Shown piece after piece: positions 1 through 11,312 of a stretch of DNA of 64,000 nucleotides. The position numbers were made by a program, and so were the translations under genes. The DNA lies in assembly GCA_020002185.1 (NCBI GenBank), contig CM034531.1, forward strand, positions 49,471,629-49,535,628, written 5' to 3'. The stretch comes from Paraescarpia echinospica (lineage: Eukaryota > Annelida > Polychaeta > Sabellida > Siboglinidae). Numbering within the stretch: the stretch's first letter is position 1; the number at the start of each line of letters is the position of its first letter. The notes beneath the pieces are model-generated. The model was given only the letters and a program-made list of their open reading frames with translations, did not search any database and was not told the DNA's origin.

Positions 1-3000
1 ACCTTGTAGTTGGCCAATGAATACATTTGTATTAGTTCAACAGGTTAGGGAGAATACAACTGAACCTTGTAGTTGGTCAATGAATACATTTGTAGTAGTT
101 CCATAGGTTAGGGAGAATACAACTGAACCTTGTAGTTGGTCAATGAATACATTTGTAGTAGTTCCATAGGTTAGGGAGAAGATAACTGAACCTTGTAGTT
201 GGCCAATGAATACATTTTTTGTAGTTCCATAGGTTAGAGAGAAGATAACTGAACCTTGTAGTTGCCCAATGAATACATTTGTAGTAGTTCAACAGGTTAG
301 GGAGAAGACAACTTAACCTTGTAGTTGGTCAATGAATACATTTGTAGTAGTTCAACAGGTTAGGGAGAATACACCTGAACCTTGTAGTTGCCCAATGAAT
401 AGATTTGTAGTAGTTCAACAGGTTAGGGAGAATACACGTGAACCTTGTAGTTGCCCAATCAATACATTTGTAGTAGTTCAACAGGTTAGGGAGAATACAT
501 CTGAACCTTGTAGTTGCCCAATGAATACATTTGTAGTAGTTCAACAGGTTAGGGAGAATACACCTGAACCTTGTAGTTGCCAAATGAATACATTTGTAGT
601 AGTTCAACAGGTTAGGGAGAATACACCTGAACCTTGTAGTTGGTCAATGAATACATTTGTAGTAGTTCCATAGGTTAGGGAGAAGACAATTGAACCTTGT
701 AGTTGGTCAATGAATACATTTGTAGTAGTTCCATAGGTTAGGGAGAATACAACTGAACCTTGTAGTTGGTCAATGAATACATTTGTAGTAGTTCCATAGG
801 TTAGGGTGAAGATAACTGAACCTTGTAGTTGGTCAATGAATACATTTGTATTAGTTCAACAGGTTAGGGAGAAGACAACTGAACCTTGTAGTTGGCCAAT
901 GAATACATTTGTAGTAGTTCCATAGGTTAGTGAGAATACACCTGAACCTTGTAGTTGCCCAATGAATACATTTGTAGTAGTTCAATAGGTTAGGGAGAAT
1001 ACACCTGAACCTTGTAGTTGCCCAATGAATACATTTGTAGTAGTTCAACAGGTTAGGGAGAATACACCTGAACCTTGTAGTTGCCTAAATGAATACATTT
1101 GTAGTAGTTCAACAGGTTAGGGAGAATACACCTGAACCTTTTAGTTGGCCAATGAATACATTTGTATTACTTCAATAGGTTAGGGAGAAGACAACTGAAC
1201 CTTGTAGTTGGCCAATGAATACGTTTGTATTAGTTCAACACGTTAGGGAGAAGACAACTGAACCTTGTAGTTGGCCAATGAATACATTTGTAGTAGTTCC
1301 ATAGGTTAGGGAGAAGACAACTGAACCTTGTAGTTGCCCAATGAATACATTTGTAGTAGTTCCATAGGTTAGGGAGAATACACCTGAACCTTGTAGTTGC
1401 CCAATTAATACATTTGTAGTAGTTCAACAGGTTAGGGAGAATACACCTGAACCTTGTAGTTGACCAATGAATACATTTGTATTAGTTCAATAGGTTAGGG
1501 AGAAGACAACTGAACCTTATAGTTGGTCAATGAATACATTTGTAGTAGTTCCATAGGTTAGGAAGAAGACAACTGAACCTTGAAGTTGGCCAATGAATAC
1601 ATTTGTAGTAGTTCAATAGGTTAGGGAGAAGACAACTGAACCTTGTAGTTGGTCAATGAATACATTTGTAGTAGTTCAACAGGTTAGGGAGAAGACAACT
1701 GAACCTTGTAGTTGGCCAATGAATACATTTGTAGTAGTTCCATAGGTTAGGGAGAAGACAACTGAACCTTGTAGTTGGCCAATGAATACATTTGTAGTAG
1801 TTCCATAGGTTAGGGAGAAGACAACTGAACCTTGTAGTTGGTCAATGAATACATTTGTAGCAGTTACATAGGTTAGGGAGAAGACAACTGAACCTTGAAG
1901 TTGGCCAATGAATACATTTGTAGTAGATCAACAGGTTAGGGAGAAGATAACTGAACCTTGTAGTTGGCCAATGAATACATTTGTATTAGTTCAACAGGTT
2001 AGGGAGAATACAACTGAACCTTGTAGTTGGTCAATGAATACATTTGTAGTAGTTCCATAGGTTAGGGAGAATACAACTGAACCTTGTAGTTGGTCAATGA
2101 ATACATTTGTAGTAGTTCCATAGGTTAGGGAGAAGATAACTGAACCTTGTAGTTGGCCAATGAATACATTTGTAGTAGTTCCATAGGTTAGGGAGAAGAT
2201 AACTGAACCTTGTAGTCGCCCAATGAATACATTTGTAGTAGTTGAACAGGTTAGGGAGAAGATAACTGAACCTTGTAGTCGCCCAATGAATACATTTGTA
2301 GTAGTTCAACAGGTTAGGGAGAAGACAACTTAACCTTGTAGTTGGTCAATGAATACATTTGTAGTAGTTCAACAGGTTAGGGAGAATACACCTGAACCTT
2401 GTAGTTGCCCAATGAATACATTTGTAGTAGTTCAACAGGTTAGGGAGAATACACCTGAACCTTGTAGTTGCCCAATGAATACATTTGTAGTAGTTCCATA
2501 GGTTAGGGAGAATACAACTGAACCTTGTAGTTGGTCAATTAATACATTTGTAGTAGTTCCATAGGTTAGGGAGAAGAAAACTGAACCTTGTAGTTGGCCA
2601 ATGAATACATTTGTAGTAGTTCCATAGGTTAGTGAGAATACACCTGAACCTTGTAGTTTCCCAATGAATACATTTGTAGTAGTTCAACAGGTTAGGGAGA
2701 ATACACCTGAACCTTGTAGTTGGTCAATGAATACATTTGTAGTAGTTCCATAGGATAGGGAGAAGACAACTGAACCTTGTAGTTGGTCAATGAATACATT
2801 TGTAGTAGTTCCATAGGTTAGGGAGAATACAACTGAACCTTGTAGTTGGTCAATGAATACATTTGTATTAGTTCAACAGGTTAGGGAGAAGACAACTGAA
2901 CCTTGTAGTTGGCCAATGAATACATTTGTAGTAGTTCCATAGGTTAGTGAGAATACACCTGAACCTTGTAGTTGCCCAATGAATACATTTGTAGTAGTTC

Positions 3001-4566
3001 AACAGGTTAGGGAGAATACACCTGAACCTTGTAGTTGCCCAATGAATACATTTGTAGTAGTTCAACAGGTTAGGGAGAATACACCTGAACCTTGTAGTTG
3101 CCCAATGAATACATTTGTAGTAGTTCCATAGGTTAGGGAGAATACACCTGAACCTTGTAGTTGCCCAATGAATACATTTGTAGTAGTTCCATAGGTTAGG
3201 GAGAATACACCTGAACCTTGTAGTTGCCCAATGAATACATTTGTAGTAGTTCAACAGGTTAGGGAGAATACACCTGAACCTTGTAGTTGCCCAATGAATA
3301 CATTTGTAGTAGTTCAACAGGTTAGGGAGAATACACCTGAACCTTGTAGTTGGCCAATGAATACATTTGTATTAGTTTAATAGGTTAGGGAGAAGACAAC
3401 TGAACCTTGTAGTTGGCCAATGAATACATTTGTATTAGTTCAACAGGTTAGGGAGAAGACAACTGAACCTTGTAGTTGGCCAATGAATACATTTGTAGTA
3501 GTTCCATAGGTTAGGGAGAAGACAACTGAACCTTGTAGTTGGCCAATGAATACATTTGTATTAGTTCAATAGGTTAGGGAGAAGACAACTGAACCTTGTA
3601 GTTGGCCAATGAATACATTTGTATTAGTTCAACAGGTTAGGGAGAAGACAACTGAACCTTGTAGTTGGCCAATGAATACATTTGTAGTAGTTCCATAGGT
3701 TAGGGAGAAGACAACTGAACCTTGTAGTTGGCCAATGAATACATTTGTAGTAATTCAACAGGTTAGGGAGAAGACAACTGAACCTTGTAGTTGCCAAATG
3801 AATACATTTGTAGTAGTTCAACAGGTTAGGGAGAATACACCTGAACCTTGTAGTTGGCCAATGAATACATTTGTATTAGTTCAACAGGTTAGGGAGAATA
3901 CACCTGAACCTTGTAGTTGGTCAATGAATACATTTGTAGTAGTTCCATAGGTTAGGGAGAAGACAACCGAACCTTGTAATTGGCCAATGAATACATTTGT
4001 AGTAGTTTCATAGGTTAGGGAGAAGACAACTGAACCTTGTAGTTGGCCAATGAATACATTTGTAGTAGTTCCATAGATTAGGGAGAATACACCTGAACCT
4101 TGTAGTTGCCCAATGAATACATTTGTAGTAGTTCAACAGGTTAGGGAGAATACATCTGAACCTTGTAGTTGCCCAATGAATACATTTGTAGTAGTTCAAC
4201 AGGTTAGGGAGAATACACCTGAACCTTGTAGTTGGCCAATGAATACATTTGTATTAGTTCATTGGGTTAGGGAGAAGACAACTGAACCTTGTAGTTGGCC
4301 AATGAATACATTTGTAGTAGTTCAACAGGTTAGGGAGAAGAAAACTGAACCTTGTAGTTGGCCAATGAATACATTTGTAGTAGTTCAACAGGTTAGGGAG
4401 AAGAAAACTGAACCTTGTAGTTGGCCAATGAACACATTTGCAGTAGTTCCATAGGTTAGGGAGAAGACAACTGAACCTTGTAGTTGGCCAATGAATACAT
4501 TTGCAGTAGTTCCATAGGTTAGGGAGAAGACAACTGAACCTTGTAGTTGGCCAATGAATACATTTG
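1..4566. repeat. 63-bp minisatellite array, about 72 copies
   Basis: About 72 head-to-tail copies of a 63-bp unit run from the left window edge to the last unit near 4560, so the array is truncated on the left. Units differ at a few diagnostic positions, such as caacagg versus ccatagg and gccaatg versus gcccaatg or ggtcaatg. Because 63 is 21 codons, uninterrupted stretches stay open on both strands and yield spurious 21-residue repeat proteins. The ccatagg variants put stops in the plus frame. No start context, splice signal or non-repeat coding sequence supports a gene. Confidence 0.97.
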
Positions 4567-4740
4567 TTTATTTTGCGATATTCTTTTTAGATCTTGCTTA
4601 ATAAATATACAACACTTATATTTAGTAATTTGGCTTTATATCACAGCATGTGCATCCCATTATTACTTGCATGTCATTACAATCAGTCATACAACTACAT
4701 TAGAAATAATTATTTGTCAGCAGACTGAGAAAACATTATG
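4567..4740. other. unique AT-rich spacer
   Basis: Short AT-rich sequence between the 63-bp array and the next array. I see no gene or motif here. Confidence 0.5.
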
Positions 4741-5145
4741 TGTGTGAATGCATCATTTCAATGTGCATCGCCTAGTCTAATAAACAGTGCATTCAACAAT
4801 TGGCAAGAAGTCTGTATACGATACTAAATACAATGAATATACACAGCGCTTACATTATTTTGTCAGCACATCAACCTTCCGTGTGATACCATTACACTGC
4901 GACAATTCTCCATTTCATGTTACATAATGGTCAGCTGACAACTAGTCTGATTATGACACAAAAATTAAGTGATTATACACATGTGTCAACTTACACCAAC
5001 ATTCAGTGTGATACTGTTTCTCCATTTCACATTGCATAATAGTCAGTTGACAATAAGTCTGTGATGAAAGACTGTAGATTACATTGTGTTTACACATTTG
5101 TCAACATGAACCAACATTCATTTTCAGTGGATACACATCTATTAA

Positions 5146-5206
5146 AACACACACACACGCACGCTTGCACACACGCACGTACACACGCACGCGCACACAC
5201 ACCAAC
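5146..5206. repeat. (CA/CG)n microsatellite
   Basis: Impure alternating purine-pyrimidine tract of CA with interspersed CG steps, sitting inside a unit of the surrounding diverged array. Confidence 0.9.
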
Positions 5207-5322
5207 ATTCATTGTGACACATTCTACTGTGACATTTCAAATTACATAATGGTCACTGTCAGTTGACAACAAGTCTGTTTGTGATACAAAATTTAGTGAA
5301 TATATTCTGCGTTACCATATCA

Positions 5323-5354
5323 TCAACACCACCACCACCACCACCACCACCATC

Positions 5355-5413
<59 letters not shown>
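5323..5413. repeat. compound (CAC)n-(AC)n microsatellite
   Basis: About nine CAC/ACC triplets are followed by a long AC dinucleotide run, again within a unit of the diverged array. Confidence 0.93.
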
Positions 5414-5414
<1 letters not shown>

Positions 5415-5812
5415 TCAGTGTGACACAATATACAGTGACACTCCTCCATTTCAAGTTACATACATAATGATCACCATCATGCATTTGACAAGTCTGTTTG
5501 TGATACAAAATTCACCAGATGCGTTAACATATTTGTTACGCACACCAACAATTGGTCTGTTATGAAGTGACTATTTTCCATTCCAAGTTACGTCAGTAGG
5601 CAATTAGTATGTGCAACAGTACGATACAAAACTTGTGGTGTGTGTGGAATCTGCATGTGTGAGAATTGGAATAAAGATTACTGGTAGAAAGAAAAAATGC
5701 CGTGCATATGTCCACAATATATATCACAATTGGGAAAGAATATGTTTTGTAGAAGGTCGATGGCTTCAAAACATGTTTGCTCCTGGGTCAGTATTACAGC
5801 CAAAGACGTCAA

Positions 5813-5862
5813 CACCAGGACAGCAATGACAGAGAGACACCAGGACAGCAATGATAGAGAGA
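5813..5862. repeat. 25-bp tandem duplication
   Basis: Two adjacent copies of a 25-bp unit beginning caccaggacagcaatga differ at one base. Confidence 0.85.
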
Positions 5863-6349
5863 CACCATCACTTAGGGTAATAGGGATATGTTTAATTACA
5901 CGTATACAGTATAATGTTCCAAACATATTAAAACCAAAGTAACACCAATCCACAATATCCTATCTACAGCTTTCGTGTTAGTACATGTTTATTTCAACAG
6001 TATTACAATTGACCACATGAAGTGTCCTGTTATAGCGAAACTGGGCAAATGTCATGTACAAAACAACTGCTGAAACACTTAGACAGTAGCTCAAACATGT
6101 CTGGATGCATACACTCTGAACAAATACCATTTAGACTGGATGTTCTCAAGAATAGGCCGATGAAGATCTGAGTTACACAGTGCTTTTAGATGCCCGACAA
6201 ACACGCAACGACTCCATTGCAGTGAAGGTGATGCCTGTTCCAACAGAAGTCTGCCATCAACCTGTGGAGCAAACGCAGTGTGGTCATCTAATCAGATGGA
6301 CACAGGGAACATAGCATCATCATCGACACGCTGCAATGCGTAACGACAT

Positions 6350-7636
6350 ACGCCAACAGTTGGGAAATGAAAGAGAGAGGATCACTGCATTCAGCAGTTA
6401 CAAATGAACAAACAACGACACATGCCAACAGTTGGGAAATGAAAGAGAGAGGATCATTGCATTCAGCACAGTTACCAAATGAGCAAACAACGACACATGG
6501 CAACAGTTGGGAAATGAAAGAGAGAGGATCATTGCATTCAGCACAGTTACCAAATGAACAAACAACGACACATGGCAACAGTTGGGAAATGAAAGAGAGA
6601 GGATCACTGCATTCAGCACAGTTACAAATGAACAAACAACGACACATGCCAACAGTTGGGAAATGAAAGAGAGAGGATCACTGCTTTCAGCACAGTTACA
6701 AATGAACAAACAACGACACATGCCAACAGTTGGGAAATGAAAGAGAGAGGATCACTGCATTCAGCAGTTACAAATGAACAAACAACGACACATGCCAACA
6801 GTTGGGAAATGAAAGAGAGAGGATCACTGCATTCAGCACAGTTACAAATGAACAAACAACGACACATGGCAACAGTTGGGAAATGAAAGAGAGAGGATCA
6901 CTGCATTCAGCAGTTACATATGAACAAACAACGATACATGCCAACAGTTGGGAAATGAAAGAGAGAGGATCACTGCATTCAGCAGTTACAAATGAACAAA
7001 CAACGACACATGGCAACAGTTGGGAAATGAAAGAGAGAGGATCACTGCATTCAGCAGTTACAAATGAACAAACAACGACACATGCCAACAGTTGGGAAAT
7101 GAAAGAGAGAGGATCACTGCATTCAGCACAGTTACCAAATGAACAAACAACGACACATGGCAACAGTTGGGAAATGAAAGAGAGAGGATCACTGCATTCA
7201 GCACAGTTACAAATGAACAAACAACGACACATGCCAACAGTTGGGAAATGAAAGAGAGAGGATCACTGCTTTCAGCACTGTTACCAAATGAACAAACAAC
7301 GACACATGCCAACAGTTGGGAAATGAAAGAGAGAGGATCACTGCATTCAGCATAGTTACAAATGAACAAACAACGACACATGCCAACAGTTGGGAAATGA
7401 AAGAGAGAGGATCACTGCATTCAGCATAGTTACAAATGAACAAACAACAACACATGCCAACAGTTGGGAATTGAAAGAGAGAGGATCACTGCTTTCAGCA
7501 CAGTTACAAATGAACAAACAACGACACATGCCAACACTTGGGAATTGAAAGAGAGAGGATCACTGCTTTCAGCACAGTTACCAAATGAACAAACAACGAC
7601 ACATGCCAACAGTTGGGAAATGAAAGAGAGAGGATA
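6350..7636. repeat. ~74-bp minisatellite array, about 17 copies
   Basis: Roughly 17 copies of a unit with landmarks caacagttgggaaatgaaag, gagaggatcactgc and aacaaacaacgacacatg. Unit length varies (71, 74, 75 bp) through a 3-bp change (attcagcagttac versus attcagcacagttac) and a 1-bp change (gttaccaaatg versus gttacaaatg). The 1-bp differences shift the frame between units, so the open frames seen on both strands are by-products of the repeat. Copies are very similar, which suggests recent expansion or ongoing homogenisation. Confidence 0.96.
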
Positions 7637-7784
7637 GCTTCCTTGTTTAATGTAATCAGAGATAGATCAAGCATGTGTCCGTGGAATACGGCAATTGAAA
7701 ACCAAGAAGATCCGTTAAAAATAATGTTATTCCGTTAAAAATAATATTATTTGAAAACGTTTTTGAAAACTTTCAAAATTATAA

Positions 7785-7988
7785 CTAATTATTACTGAAA
7801 TAGGTATCAGTACCAGACTCCTGTTTCATATGTGGTCTTGCAACACTAGCCATCTTCAAGTCATCAGGAATACTGCCAGTATATATTGTTTCATTTACAA
7901 TGTGAGAAGTTTTGAGATGACAGAAGATTTTTTTGGACAAATCTAGTCTGTCTCTAACAAAGACAGCCCCAGCGGCTGTGTCGTCCAC
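7785..7988 (-). CDS. possible exon, unrecognised product
   Basis: A 67-codon open stretch on the minus strand reads DDTAAGAVFVRDRLDL at its start and ends in a stop at 7785. It is preceded by a pyrimidine-containing stretch and a ctgcttgcag acceptor-like site at about 7990. It lies downstream of the LRR exons on the same strand, so it could be a later exon of that gene. Against this, the open frame needs a phase-1 junction while the last LRR exon at 8931 ends in phase 2. Without an intervening exon the two cannot be joined in frame. I do not recognise the protein. It may be chance. Confidence 0.22.
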   Translation of the reverse strand: MDDTAAGAVFVRDRLDLSKKIFCHLKTSHIVNETIYTGSIPDDLKMASVARPHMKQESGTDTYFSNN

Positions 7989-8930
7989 TGCAAGCAGTGG
8001 ACCGCAGGTACTGGTGGCACTGGGCTATCTCACATACTTAACACACTGCCTTTATCAATGAGTAGGTGCTAAGGGAAAGTGAATGTTCTTACCTTCAAAC
8101 GTCAACTCGACTGCCAAACTTTTCTGTCAGCCTCTGCTTAGACTTGGCTGACAATCGATTATCTCGCAGACTATTAAACACACAGACAGTGAACATAATA
8201 CACTGGGTCATGTCATTGTTGAAAGGGACAACAGTAATAAATATGCATGGTTCACATCATGGGTACACTCAACACTTCATATAAGTGTGTTCAATAAATA
8301 CAACATTTGCTTTTGCTGTGTTAAAACCTTCCGGTTGCACATCATTTTTGAGAGTTAGACATAGGTAATTAAAGTTATAATTTATAGGTTAGCTAATCTA
8401 AAAAAAACAGCAAAAATACATAGTGAACTTGACTATATGAAGAGTGCTAAAATATTTGTCCACATGTTGCCTGACACCTCATCTAACTGTACATGTAAAG
8501 CTTACCTATAACATTAAAACTGCAACACGTTTCTGAGATATGTTGTGTTTTGAACGGAAATCGTGGTTTATATTTTGTTTCAGCAATCACTAAACATTCA
8601 CCTTCTGTACATCATCTTTGTGCCCAACCCAAATTGTCTCAAAATCAGGAGAACACCAGTTCAGATTCCAAACACATGACAAACAAGTACAAGCAACGTT
8701 GCTCGTGTCTGGTTTATGATGTGTGGAATGAGGTTAAAACTCTTTTATTTTGTATACATTTCAAACAGCTAGAATAAGAGACATTGTGGCATTTAAAAGT
8801 GAAAACTAATGTCTTTAACTTCTGGGGTCATTGTGACCCTTTGTGAAACCAGGATCTGAGTTGCATTCACACAAGGTTACATCTGTACAAAGAAAAACAA
8901 TACAATACAATACAATGCAATACTACTTAC
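7989..8930. other. non-coding spacer downstream of LRR exons
   Basis: AT-rich sequence with no convincing coding stretch. A minus-strand donor-like site (gaaggtaagaac, about 8088-8099) follows a short open stretch reading RLTEKFGSRVDV, but I could not connect it in phase to the LRR exon at 8931. A short run of tacaa repeats lies just before 8931. Confidence 0.4.
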
Positions 8931-9005
8931 TCTATCTTCAGGGTTTGTTTCTGCATCAACAGCTCTTCCACATCTTTCACATCAGCGATGCCAACTTGGC
9001 TTAAT
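8931..9005 (-). CDS. LRR gene, exon 7 of 7 seen (short repeat)
   Basis: A 75-bp minus-strand exon encodes a 25-residue leucine-rich repeat, LSQVGIADVKDVEELLMQ followed by KQTLKIE. The acceptor is ttcacag at 9006-9012. The 3' side reads ataGA|GTAAGT, a good donor in phase 2 like the other LRR exons. The same bases also give an in-frame GAG TAA, so this may be either an internal exon or the end of the protein. It occupies the slot where the 29-codon repeat type is expected but is four codons shorter. That fits a degenerate cap repeat at the C-terminal end of the solenoid. Confidence 0.6.
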
Positions 9006-9060
9006 CTGTGAACAATGACCCCTTTCAAATGTATATAATAAACATATATATATATATATA

Positions 9061-9473
9061 CCGTATTTGTTCTATTAAACGTACATGCTCTAATTAGCGT
9101 ACACCCCCTTTTTAGTAACATCTGACCCCGTGGCAGTGATCTCAATGACAACCTTAACTGTTGAATCCATCATTGTGTTTTATTTTCTACCAATATCACA
9201 CTAGATTCAAAGCTTGGTGATGAAACAACACCGAAAGGTCCACCTAAATTATAAGATTTTTACAGTGTTCTGGTATCCTGTTGCTCGTATGTGAGATGCA
9301 TAAATTGCTTGCCACTTGCCCGTCATGTCTGCTGAGATGGCTGTACTCAGGAACCACAGGAACCAAAGAAAATGGGTGCATAGCCCTGTACGTTTACTGG
9401 AACACAAAATTTTACATTTCCATGTCTCAAATATTTGCTAAGCGTACTGTACGTTTAATAGAATGAATACAGT
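9061..9473. mobile_element. MITE-like element with ~30-bp terminal inverted repeats
   Basis: The left end reads ccgtatttgttctattaaac then gtac. The right end is the near-perfect inverse, gtacgtttaatagaatgaat then acagt. Both ends sit in TA-rich sequence, compatible with a TA-type target, though the adjacent TA microsatellites hide the exact duplication. The interior (~350 bp) has no transposase. This is a non-autonomous DNA transposon by structure. It lies in the intron between the LRR exons at 9844 and 9005. Confidence 0.7.
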
Positions 9474-9843
9474 ATATATATGTATATATATACACACTGT
9501 ATACTGGTATTCAAAGTGCTGCATCAATTTCAATGCATCAGTGTCACAATGAACAGCATTACTAGCTTTTGAATCAGCAGTGTCATTTATATTAGTTAAT
9601 ACAACTTGACATCTCAATAGACTACAGTTACAAATGCATAGCTTGCAAGAGCAATATGAAAAACATATCATGAATTTAACTTGTGTTAGATAGGAATAAT
9701 GATGGCTTAGACAGCTGAAATTCCAACCAAACACGTTCACTTAAAATCCAATATTAATGTATTATACATGTATTTAAATATAGACATACCCTATGCACCG
9801 GAATATCCTACAACAGAATTGCATACAAATAATTAGAACTCAC

Positions 9844-9927
9844 TCAAGCACTTCCACTTTCGGGCATTTTGCAAGGCCCCCGACCACATCAAGAATTCCT
9901 GTTGCTCCGAATTTGCATCTGTTCAAA
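9844..9927 (-). CDS. LRR gene, exon 6 (28-codon type A repeat)
   Basis: An 84-bp minus-strand exon encodes one 28-residue repeat starting LNRCKFGATGILDVVGGL and ending KCPKVEVLE. The pattern LxxCxIxxxGxxxVxxxL..CPxLExL is the A-type repeat of ribonuclease-inhibitor-like LRRs, found in NLR proteins and relatives. The acceptor is attgtag and the donor is cttGA|GTGAG. Both introns are phase 2, so the exon can be gained or lost without shifting the frame. A MITE-like element lies in the downstream intron. Confidence 0.85.
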
Positions 9928-10600
9928 CTACAATATAAACATGAGGAAACACTGCTGAATGTTTAACAACGAGGCTTATTTTGATTTAAACATACTACAA
10001 TCATTGTACATAAATATGTTGTGGACTCAACATCTCCAAGCTCAATTATTGGGGTGACACGGAATATTAATCACACTATCAAATATGTTGACTGCGTCTC
10101 CTTGGTGTACAGGCTTTGCTGCCTGGAATGCGATCATCTTGAGCCGTCTGGTTCGTGTTTTGAGGGCTAGACGTTTCAAATGTGTACCAACGCATGATTT
10201 TTGTGAAATTTCGAAGTTCGTCAATTCAAATTTTTATTACGATTTCTGAGAAGCAAAGAGGTTCTAGTATCTAGATCTAAAATATTGTCAACATCTCTTT
10301 TATGGTTGTTCTGTGGTGTCCGTTTGAACAGGATGACATTTTACTACTTTTACAGCGACGTTTACTATGACATCCAACTATTTTAGATACAAAATGACTA
10401 CGGATGGATAAAACATACACATTCGACAGCTGAAAAGATATTGTTTCATGTGACAGAGTATATTGGCCTTCAGTAAAAATAACAAATGTGTGTGTTTTAT
10501 GATGTATGGAGCCAACAATGTGGCGTCATGTTAGTGTCGTTTTATCAGCTCTGTGCATTTGTCTAGTTGAGAAGAAATAGACACGGTATCTATATGGGTA
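9928..10600. other. LRR-gene intron sequence
   Basis: AT-rich intronic sequence between the LRR exons at 9927 and 13003. I see no gene or recognisable repeat before 10615. Confidence 0.5.
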
Positions 10601-10614
10601 TTTTTCATTGAGGC

Positions 10615-10690
10615 TTACTTAGAATTACACTTATATTTTTTTAATGCACAGGTATGTTTGCCATATGAAAAGAGTGAATGCAATATTTTT
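10615..10690. repeat. local direct repeat, copy 1
   Basis: The stretch with landmarks cttagaattacacttatatt and caggtatgtttgccatatga recurs, diverged, at 11235-11312. The two copies flank the SINE-like element, so the locus was duplicated locally either before or during that insertion. Confidence 0.65.
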
Positions 10691-10849
10691 TTTTGTTCAT
10701 ATACTGGACATGGTGGTATATTTTTTGGCCTGTCTAGATGTCGTAGTAAATATTTTTACATCACGTTCACAGTATGCTGAAAGATATTGTTCATACAAAA
10801 TGTAAACACTCTGTATGTTACAGTCAATGTAATTAATCAGTTACTTCAT

Positions 10850-11185
10850 GTAAAAGGTAAAGGTAAGTTCTTATATAGCACAGCTGGTATCCAGATTTTA
10901 GGACTGCTAAAAGTGCTTTTATACACTTTATTCCCTAGCAGGCATGTTCAATCGAACACCATCTTGACTTCTCTATGAAGTATTCAGCCACATTGCAGTT
11001 AATGCATAAAAACTATTTGTACACAAATATCCACCACTGTCTATAGCCAGGTACTCATTCATACAGCTGAGTGAACTGGAGCAACTTAGAGTGAATGAAC
11101 TTGCCCAAGGTTCGACATGGCAACACAGGATTCAAACGTGGGTTCTCTCGGCTGAGAGTGGAATGCTCTAGCCACTGCATTAAAC
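10850..11185 (-). mobile_element. tRNA-derived SINE-like element
   Basis: Read on the minus strand from 11185, the sequence has an A-box-like stretch (tggctagagcatt) and a B-box-like stretch (gtttgaatcctg) about 30 bp apart, the layout of a polymerase III internal promoter. The body continues for about 300 bp to a gaacttaccttt end near 10860. The plus strand reads with landmarks ggtaaaggtaagttcttata and gaacttgcccaaggttcgac. The tRNA part is too diverged to fold as a functional tRNA. Exact ends are uncertain and no clean target duplication is seen. Confidence 0.6.
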
Positions 11186-11234
11186 ATGTAATGACTGAAA
11201 TTTTTAGGCATCAGGCCACATATGTGAAATGAAT

Positions 11235-11312
11235 GTTTCACTCAGAATTACACTTATATTAAAAAAAGGCGCAGGTATGTTTGCGATTTGAAAACAGTGA
11301 ATGCAATGTTAT
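11235..11312. repeat. local direct repeat, copy 2
   Basis: Diverged copy of 10615-10690, with landmarks ctcagaattacacttatatt and caggtatgtttgcgatttga, directly beyond the SINE-like element. Confidence 0.65.

Larger units (their letters stand above)
4741..5600. repeat. diverged tandem array (~130-bp core) with microsatellite insertions
   Basis: Four to five diverged units share the same order of landmarks: accaacattcagtgtgata, then ctccatttca, then acataatggtca, then gttgacaacaagtctg, then a tgatacaaaatt stretch. The first unit starts near 4790. Units are 120-140 bp without the microsatellites that have grown inside two of them, so their apparent spacing varies. Divergence is much higher than in the flanking minisatellites, so this array is older. 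Confidence 0.7.

Noticed and set aside
329..4454. Series of 63-149-residue repeat proteins on both strands
   Set aside because: They follow directly from a 63-bp satellite unit. Stops appear with unit variants and there is no gene context.
6288..7455. Overlapping repeat ORFs rich in ERGSLHSA or CRCLFICN
   Set aside because: They are produced by the ~74-bp minisatellite, and 1-bp unit differences change frame repeatedly.
6350..7636. Possible CRISPR-like array
   Set aside because: Units are contiguous with no unique spacers, and the context is animal DNA.
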